Of a stretch of 64,000 nucleotides of DNA, positions 59,636-64,000 are shown in pieces (position 1 is the first letter of the stretch; the number at the start of each line of letters is the position of its first letter). The notes beneath the pieces are model-generated. The model had not been told where the DNA came from, ran no database searches, and worked only from the letters and a program-made list of their open reading frames with translations. This DNA comes from Rhodospirillaceae bacterium. Its GTDB lineage: Bacteria > Pseudomonadota > Alphaproteobacteria > Bin65. The stretch spans positions 1 through 64,000 of the forward strand of contig JAPPLJ010000063.1 of NCBI GenBank assembly GCA_028819475.1. The letters are read 5' to 3'. The position numbers and the translations under genes were made by a program.

Positions 59636-61807
59636 ATGTCGAAGCGGGCGGTTGGCATCCTTGTCGCGGCGATAGCGCTTGTCCTGGTGGCGGCTGTGTC
59701 CCTGCCGGCAGCGGCGCAGACCTTCGATGATGCCTTCGCAGCCTACGAACGCGGCGACTACGCCGCGGCCTATCGCGGCTTCCGGCCCATCGCGGAACGG
59801 GGCGACGCGCGGGCGCAATACTATCTTGGCCAACTGTACAGAAGCGGCCTGGGCGTTCCGCAGGACTTTGCCGAGGCCGCGCGATGGTACGGCCGGGCCG
59901 CCGCGCAGGGCGACGCAAGGGCCCAGACCGCCCTCGCCTATCAGTATCATGTCGGCGAAGGCGTCGCGCAGGACTATGGCGAAGCGCTCCGCTGGTATCG
60001 CCGCGCCGCCGACCGGGGCGATGCCTTGGCGGCTTACAATATCGGCACCATGCACTTTTCCGGCAAGGGCGTCCCGAAAGACTACGTCCAGGCCGAGCGG
60101 TGGTACCGCGTCGCCGCCGGGCGCGGCAGTCACAGGGCCGAATACAATCTCGGCTATATGTTCGAGCACGGCACAGGCGTGCGCCGGGACTACGCCGAGG
60201 CCGGGCGATGGTACCGCCGCGCTGCCGAGAGCGGCCATGCGAAAGCCCAGCACCAGCTTGCCCGGCTGTACGAATTCGGATGGGGCGTGCGGCAGGATTA
60301 TGCCGAGGCCGCAAAATGGTATCGCCGCGCTGCCGACCGGGGACTCGCCGACGCCCAGAACAGTCTCGGCACCCTGTACAGCTACGGCCAGGGTGTGAAA
60401 CGGGACCACGCCGCGGCCGCGCACTGGTTCCGCCGCGCCGCCGAACAGGGCGACGCCATGGCCCAGAGCAATCTCGGCTTCCGCTACGAACATGGCGAGG
60501 GCGTTCCGCAGAGCTACGAAGAAGCCATGCGCTGGTACCGCCGCGCGGCTGCGCAGGGCAACGCCATCGCCCGCAACAGTATCGGCGACATGTACAATCT
60601 CGGCCGGGGCGTCCGGCAGGACCGGGCCGAAGCCGCGCGCTGGTACCGTCTGGCCGCCGGGCAGGGCCTTCCCCTGGCCCAGTACAATCTCGGGCGTTTG
60701 TACGAGCGGGGCGCCGGCGTTCCACGGGATTTCGTCCGGGCGTACAAATGGTTCAGCCTTGCGGCCGCCCGCGCCTCGGCCCGGGAAGCGCAACTCCGCG
60801 GGTATGCGGTGCAGGACCGAAACCGCGTGGCGGCCCGCCTGACGCAGGCGCAACTGGCCCGGGCACAACGGCTGACGCGGGAATGGCGCCCGGGCAGGGA
60901 CGCGAAACCTCCGGCGCGGCCCCCGGCCGGCGACGGCCCGGACCGCAAGACCGTCGCCGCGGCGCAACACGCCCTTGCAGAACTCGGCTACGATCCCGGT
61001 CCGGCGGACGGCGTTATGGGTCCGCGGACCCGCGCGGCCCTCCGCGCTTTCCAGGCGTCGGCCGGATTGCCGGCGGACGGCCGCCTGTCGAAGAAAACCG
61101 CCGAGGCGCTTGTCGCCGCTTTCGTCGCCGCCAAAGCCGCCCCGGCCGGCACCGGTAAAGCCCGCCGTCCGATCGAACTGGCGGGCGCCGGGTCCGGCTT
61201 CCGCGTCGGCGCCGCCGGGCACATCCTGACCAACGCCCATGTCGTGCGCGGGTGCCGCGAAGTGCGGGTTCCGCCTGCGCCGCACATGAAGTCCCGCCGG
61301 GTTGCGGTTGCCGCGCGCAACGATGCGGCGGACCTCGCCCTGCTCGAAGGTCCGGCGGGCGGCCGGTCCGCGGCGTTCCGCCGGGGCCGCGGCATCCGGC
61401 CGGGTGCGGGCGTGGTCGTGGCCGGTTATCCGCTCCACGGTATGCTTGCCGCGGGCGTCAACGTAAGCATCGGCAGCGTCTCGGCCCTGGCCGGGCCCGG
61501 CAACGACAATCGACTGATCCAGATTTCCGCGCCTGTTCAGCCCGGCAACAGCGGCGGTCCGGTGCTGGACTACGCCGGCAATATCGTCGGCGTTGTCGTG
61601 GCGCGCCTCGATGCTGCCAAGACCGCCCGCGCGACGGGCAGCCTGCCGCAAAATGTCAATTTTGCCGTCAGCGCGGGGACGGCGCGCGCCTTCCTCGACG
61701 CGGAAGGCGTTGCCTATGCCACCGCTCCGTCGGTCGAGAAGCGGGCGCCGGAAGATGTCGCGGCGGCGGCGCGCAAGTTCACCGTCCTCGTCGAGTGCTG
61801 GAAGTAG
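59636..61807 (+). CDS. Sel1-repeat/peptidoglycan-binding/trypsin-like protease (large form)
   Basis: A 723-residue secreted or periplasmic protein. Signal peptide about 1-28 (LVLVAAVSLPAAAQ); nine 36-residue Sel1 repeats (about 55-380, consensus AxAQxxLGxxYxxGxGVxxDYAEAxRWYRRAAxxGD); a peptidoglycan-binding domain (about 440-500, LGYDPGPADGVMGPRTR); and a trypsin-like domain (about 515-720) with His535, Asp566 and Ser639 (LTNAHVV, NDAADLAL, PGNSGGPV). Two Cys (VRGCREV and the C-terminal VECWK) may pair. The ATG at 59636 has GAGGGAG upstream. Tandem with the shorter paralogue. Confidence 0.88.
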   Translation: MSKRAVGILVAAIALVLVAAVSLPAAAQTFDDAFAAYERGDYAAAYRGFRPIAERGDARAQYYLGQLYRSGLGVPQDFAEAARWYGRAAAQGDARAQTALAYQYHVGEGVAQDYGEALRWYRRAADRGDALAAYNIGTMHFSGKGVPKDYVQAERWYRVAAGRGSHRAEYNLGYMFEHGTGVRRDYAEAGRWYRRAAESGHAKAQHQLARLYEFGWGVRQDYAEAAKWYRRAADRGLADAQNSLGTLYSYGQGVKRDHAAAAHWFRRAAEQGDAMAQSNLGFRYEHGEGVPQSYEEAMRWYRRAAAQGNAIARNSIGDMYNLGRGVRQDRAEAARWYRLAAGQGLPLAQYNLGRLYERGAGVPRDFVRAYKWFSLAAARASAREAQLRGYAVQDRNRVAARLTQAQLARAQRLTREWRPGRDAKPPARPPAGDGPDRKTVAAAQHALAELGYDPGPADGVMGPRTRAALRAFQASAGLPADGRLSKKTAEALVAAFVAAKAAPAGTGKARRPIELAGAGSGFRVGAAGHILTNAHVVRGCREVRVPPAPHMKSRRVAVAARNDAADLALLEGPAGGRSAAFRRGRGIRPGAGVVVAGYPLHGMLAAGVNVSIGSVSALAGPGNDNRLIQISAPVQPGNSGGPVLDYAGNIVGVVVARLDAAKTARATGSLPQNVNFAVSAGTARAFLDAEGVAYATAPSVEKRAPEDVAAAARKFTVLVECWK

Positions 61808-61989
61808 CGGCGGAGGTTCCGGCAGCGCGCCGGTCGCAACGGAGCGTTCGAAGCCCCGTCGTCAATTCCTGAAGGCTGCCGCGCAGAATCGGGAAAACCG
61901 GCCTCCGACAGAAGCGGCGTACGGTTGCAGGAAATCCAGAACCGGCGATAATCGAAATTCCGCAACGATCGGGCGGGGGAGCCGGTAGG

Positions 61990-63390
61990 ATGACGATGCG
62001 GGCGGTTCTGCCCTTTGTCCCGGCGGTAATGCTTGTCCTGTCGGTTGCGTTCGCACTGCCGGCAGCCGCGCAGACCTATCGGGAATCCCTGGCGGCCTAT
62101 AAGCGCGGCGACTACGCAACGGCCTATCGAGGATTTCGGCGCCTCGCCGGACAGGGTAACGCCAGGGCCCAGTATTTTCTTGCAAACATGTACGGCAAGG
62201 GCCGGGGCGTTCGCCGGAATTACACGACGGCCGTGAGGTGGTATCGCCGCTCTGCCGAACAGGGCGATATCTATTCGCAGGCTATGCTCGGGGTCCACTA
62301 CGAAACCGGCGTCGGCGTCCGGCGGAACCTGATTTACGCGCACAAGTGGTTCAGCCTTGCGATCTCCCGATCCACAGTCGGTCAAAGGGGCGTACGGGAT
62401 TATGCAGCGAAACGTCGAAACAACCTGGCGAGGCGTCTGACCGGATCGGCGCTCAGCCAGGCGCGATGGCTCGCGCGGAAATGGCGGCCGCGCAAGGAAA
62501 CGGCGCTCCGGCCACCGCCGCGAAGAAACGCCCTCCGGCCACGCCAGGTCGCGTCGCTGCAACGTGCCCTGGCCCGTCTCGGCTACGATCCGGGACCCGC
62601 CGACGGCGTTCTGGGTCCGAGGTCCCGGGCCGCCATCCGCGCGTTTCAGGCGTCGGTCGGTCTGCCGGCGAACGGCCGCGTATCGAAGCGGCTGGTGAAC
62701 GCGGTTGTCGATGCGCTCCGGCGCGCTTCCGCCTTCGGCCCGGCCCGCCGTTCTCGCAGAATGGCGGGCACCGGGTCCGGTTTTCGCGTCAGCGCCCGCG
62801 GCCACATTCTGACCAACGCGCATGTCGTGCGCGGCTGTCTCGAAGTGCGGGTCCCGCCGTCGCCGAACGCCCGTTCCCGGCGGGTCGCCGTCGGCGCGCG
62901 CGACGACGGCGCCGATCTTGCCCTGCTCGCCGGTCCGGCGGGCCGGCCTTTCGCGGCGTTCCGCCAGGGGCGCCGCATACGTCCGGCCGCGAGCGTGATC
63001 GTCGCCGGCTATCCGCTCCACGGCCTTCTTGCAACCGGGCTGAACGTCAGCAAGGGCATCGTCTCCGCGCTGGCCGGACCGCGAAACAACCGGCGCATGA
63101 TCCAGATTTCCGCCCCGGTCCAGAGAGGAAACAGCGGCGGGCCGGTGCTGGATTCGGCCGGCAACGTCGTCGGTGTCGTCGTATCGAAGCTCAATGCCCT
63201 CAAGGTTGCCCGCGTAACCGGCGACATTCCTCAGAACGTGAATTTCGCCGTCAGCGCGAGAACGGCGCGGGCCTTCCTCAACGGCGAGGGTGTCGCCTAT
63301 GCGACGGCGCCGTCGGACATTGCCCGGACGCCGGAAGACGTCGCGGCGGCGGCGCGGAAGTTCACCGTCCTCGTCGAGTGCTGGAGGTAG
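61990..63390 (+). CDS. Sel1-repeat/peptidoglycan-binding/trypsin-like protease (short form)
   Basis: A 466-residue paralogue: signal peptide (about 1-28), only two Sel1 repeats, the same peptidoglycan-binding domain (LGYDPGPADGVLGPRSR), and a trypsin-like domain with His278, Asp309 and Ser382 (LTNAHVV, DDGADLAL, RGNSGGPV). The ends VRGCLEV and VECWR match the large form. The last part of the two proteins is far more similar than the front, so copy number of the Sel1 repeats changed after duplication. Confidence 0.88.
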   Translation: MTMRAVLPFVPAVMLVLSVAFALPAAAQTYRESLAAYKRGDYATAYRGFRRLAGQGNARAQYFLANMYGKGRGVRRNYTTAVRWYRRSAEQGDIYSQAMLGVHYETGVGVRRNLIYAHKWFSLAISRSTVGQRGVRDYAAKRRNNLARRLTGSALSQARWLARKWRPRKETALRPPPRRNALRPRQVASLQRALARLGYDPGPADGVLGPRSRAAIRAFQASVGLPANGRVSKRLVNAVVDALRRASAFGPARRSRRMAGTGSGFRVSARGHILTNAHVVRGCLEVRVPPSPNARSRRVAVGARDDGADLALLAGPAGRPFAAFRQGRRIRPAASVIVAGYPLHGLLATGLNVSKGIVSALAGPRNNRRMIQISAPVQRGNSGGPVLDSAGNVVGVVVSKLNALKVARVTGDIPQNVNFAVSARTARAFLNGEGVAYATAPSDIARTPEDVAAAARKFTVLVECWR

Positions 63391-63418
63391 CGGCCGCATT
63401 TGCGGTTGCGGACCGGGT

Positions 63419-63447
63419 GTAGGGGAGGGTTTGAAACCCTCCCCTAC
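63419..63447 (+). terminator. Hairpin after the short Sel1 protease gene
   Basis: GTAGGGGAGGGTTT (63419-63432), one base, AAACCCTCCCCTAC (63434-63447) is a perfect 14-bp stem. No U-run follows, and the same 12-mer GTAGGGGAGGGT recurs at 59456-59467, so it may be a dispersed palindrome used as a terminator. Confidence 0.5.
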
Positions 63448-63592
63448 GGCGTCCGCAGGACGTCGATAGGCTATTCTGCTGGTTCGCCGGAGCCGGTACC
63501 GCGGACACGACTTTCTTTCCGGTTGCCAAAGCGCCCCGGCGAACTCAATTCGGGCTGGCATCGACCGAGCTTCAGAATTACGGACCGCCAGC

Positions 63593-64000
63593 ATGACCGA
63601 ACCGGCCACCGACATTTTATTCGAGACCCAGAGCCAGGGCGCCTTCCGCTACATGGCGCCGGCGGCGGAATCCTCGCTCTACCGCAACGGCAAGGTGCTG
63701 ACCCGGCGCGACCTCGACGGCAGCGACAGCGGCTTCGAGGGCATCGACCTGGAAAGCCGCGAAATGTCGATCGTCGATGCGCGCGACCTGGCGCCTGAGG
63801 AACAGCCGACGCTGGCCGCCAACGGCTTCGAACTGCTCGACCGGCCGACGGCCCATCCCGGGCTCGATTTCCTCGATCACGAGGCGGTGGTGCGGACCTA
63901 TTATCCGGAGTGCGTGGCGATCATGCAGGCGGCGACCGGCGCGGCGACGGTCGCGGCGTTCGACCACAATGTCCGCTCGGCCTCCGGCAAGTCCGACAAG
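63593..64000 (+). CDS. CmcJ/NvfI-family oxidoreductase (partial, N-terminal part)
   Basis: The first 136 residues are visible; the gene continues past the window. The start MTEPATDILFETQSQGAFRYM, FELLDRPTAHPGLDFLDHEAVV, YYPECVAIMQAATGA and VAAFDHNVRSASG match the CmcJ/NvfI (7-alpha-cephem methoxylase/GA4 desaturase-like) 2OG-iron family, which hydroxylates or desaturates small molecules. Catalytic residues lie beyond the edge. Confidence 0.75.
   Translation, partial: MTEPATDILFETQSQGAFRYMAPAAESSLYRNGKVLTRRDLDGSDSGFEGIDLESREMSIVDARDLAPEEQPTLAANGFELLDRPTAHPGLDFLDHEAVVRTYYPECVAIMQAATGAATVAAFDHNVRSASGKSDK

Noticed and set aside
1-64000. CRISPR arrays, tRNA or rRNA genes, insertion sequences, prophage genes
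   Set aside because: No regular spaced repeats, no cloverleaf with a CCA-type end or rRNA-like stretches noticed, and no transposase or integrase motifs. A tRNAscan-SE and ISfinder search would be decisive.

Overview
Organism. The window is uniformly GC-rich (judged by eye at about two thirds; not computed), densely coded, with short operons, overlapping stop/start codons and many GTG/TTG starts. Parvulin-argJ-mutT in a row, trxB followed by a LysR gene, an ELM1-family gene, TRAP and TAXI-TRAP transporters, a LivHMGFK system and many short-chain dehydrogenases (SDRs) together suggest an alphaproteobacterium, probably Rhodospirillales-like and free-living or host-associated in the sea. This is inference from gene content. 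No rRNA, tRNA, CRISPR array, transposase or phage gene was recognised.

Layout. 1-6 kb: housekeeping (parvulin foldase, argJ, mutT, a metallo-beta-lactamase-fold hydrolase, an SLC13-type transporter). 6-13 kb: two tandem MltB-type lytic transglycosylases, an Lrp/AsnC regulator divergent from an ELM1-family gene, then trxB and a LysR regulator. 13-16 kb: a probable suhB/mmgR-like small RNA with a strong terminator, a TRAP permease pair whose large subunit is broken by an in-frame TAA, and an AbrB/PIN toxin-antitoxin (TA) pair. 16-24 kb: an SDR-sulfatase-SDR operon, a PBP4-type D,D-carboxypeptidase and an orphan molybdopterin subunit. 24-32 kb: a polar amino acid ABC operon, a solitary HicB-like gene, an amidase, a flavin-type oxidase, a diheme cytochrome c and small proteins. 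32-37 kb: a three-gene unit with two paralogous iron-sulfur proteins of the QueG/reductive-dehalogenase type, a PaaK-type ligase and an SDR. 37-46 kb: a polysaccharide-deacetylase-family hydrolase leading a livHMGFK operon, divergent from a Rieske oxygenase, a flavin monooxygenase and a maleate-isomerase-like protein; together these look like one uptake-and-degradation island. 46-50 kb: a Phd/VapC pair, an SDR, a PLP-dependent deaminase and a zeta-like kinase with a small upstream gene. 50-54 kb: a MarR-TRAP-TAXI operon divergent from an alpha/beta hydrolase across a large perfect palindrome. 54-59 kb: a DUF1778/GNAT TA pair between two 201-bp copies of the 3' end of a thiamine-diphosphate enzyme gene, then that gene, a TauD-type dioxygenase and an alpha/beta hydrolase. 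59-64 kb: two tandem Sel1/peptidoglycan-binding/trypsin-like proteases and the start of a CmcJ/NvfI-type gene.

How it fits together. Most of the window is accessory catabolism: importers (TRAP, TAXI-TRAP, polar amino acid ABC, Liv-type ABC) sit next to hydrolases, oxygenases and SDRs. Five TA-like loci lie between these blocks. The best leads are the TA pair inside duplicated gene ends, the MarR operator that carries both divergent promoters, the paired iron-sulfur proteins, the interrupted dctM and the candidate small RNA.
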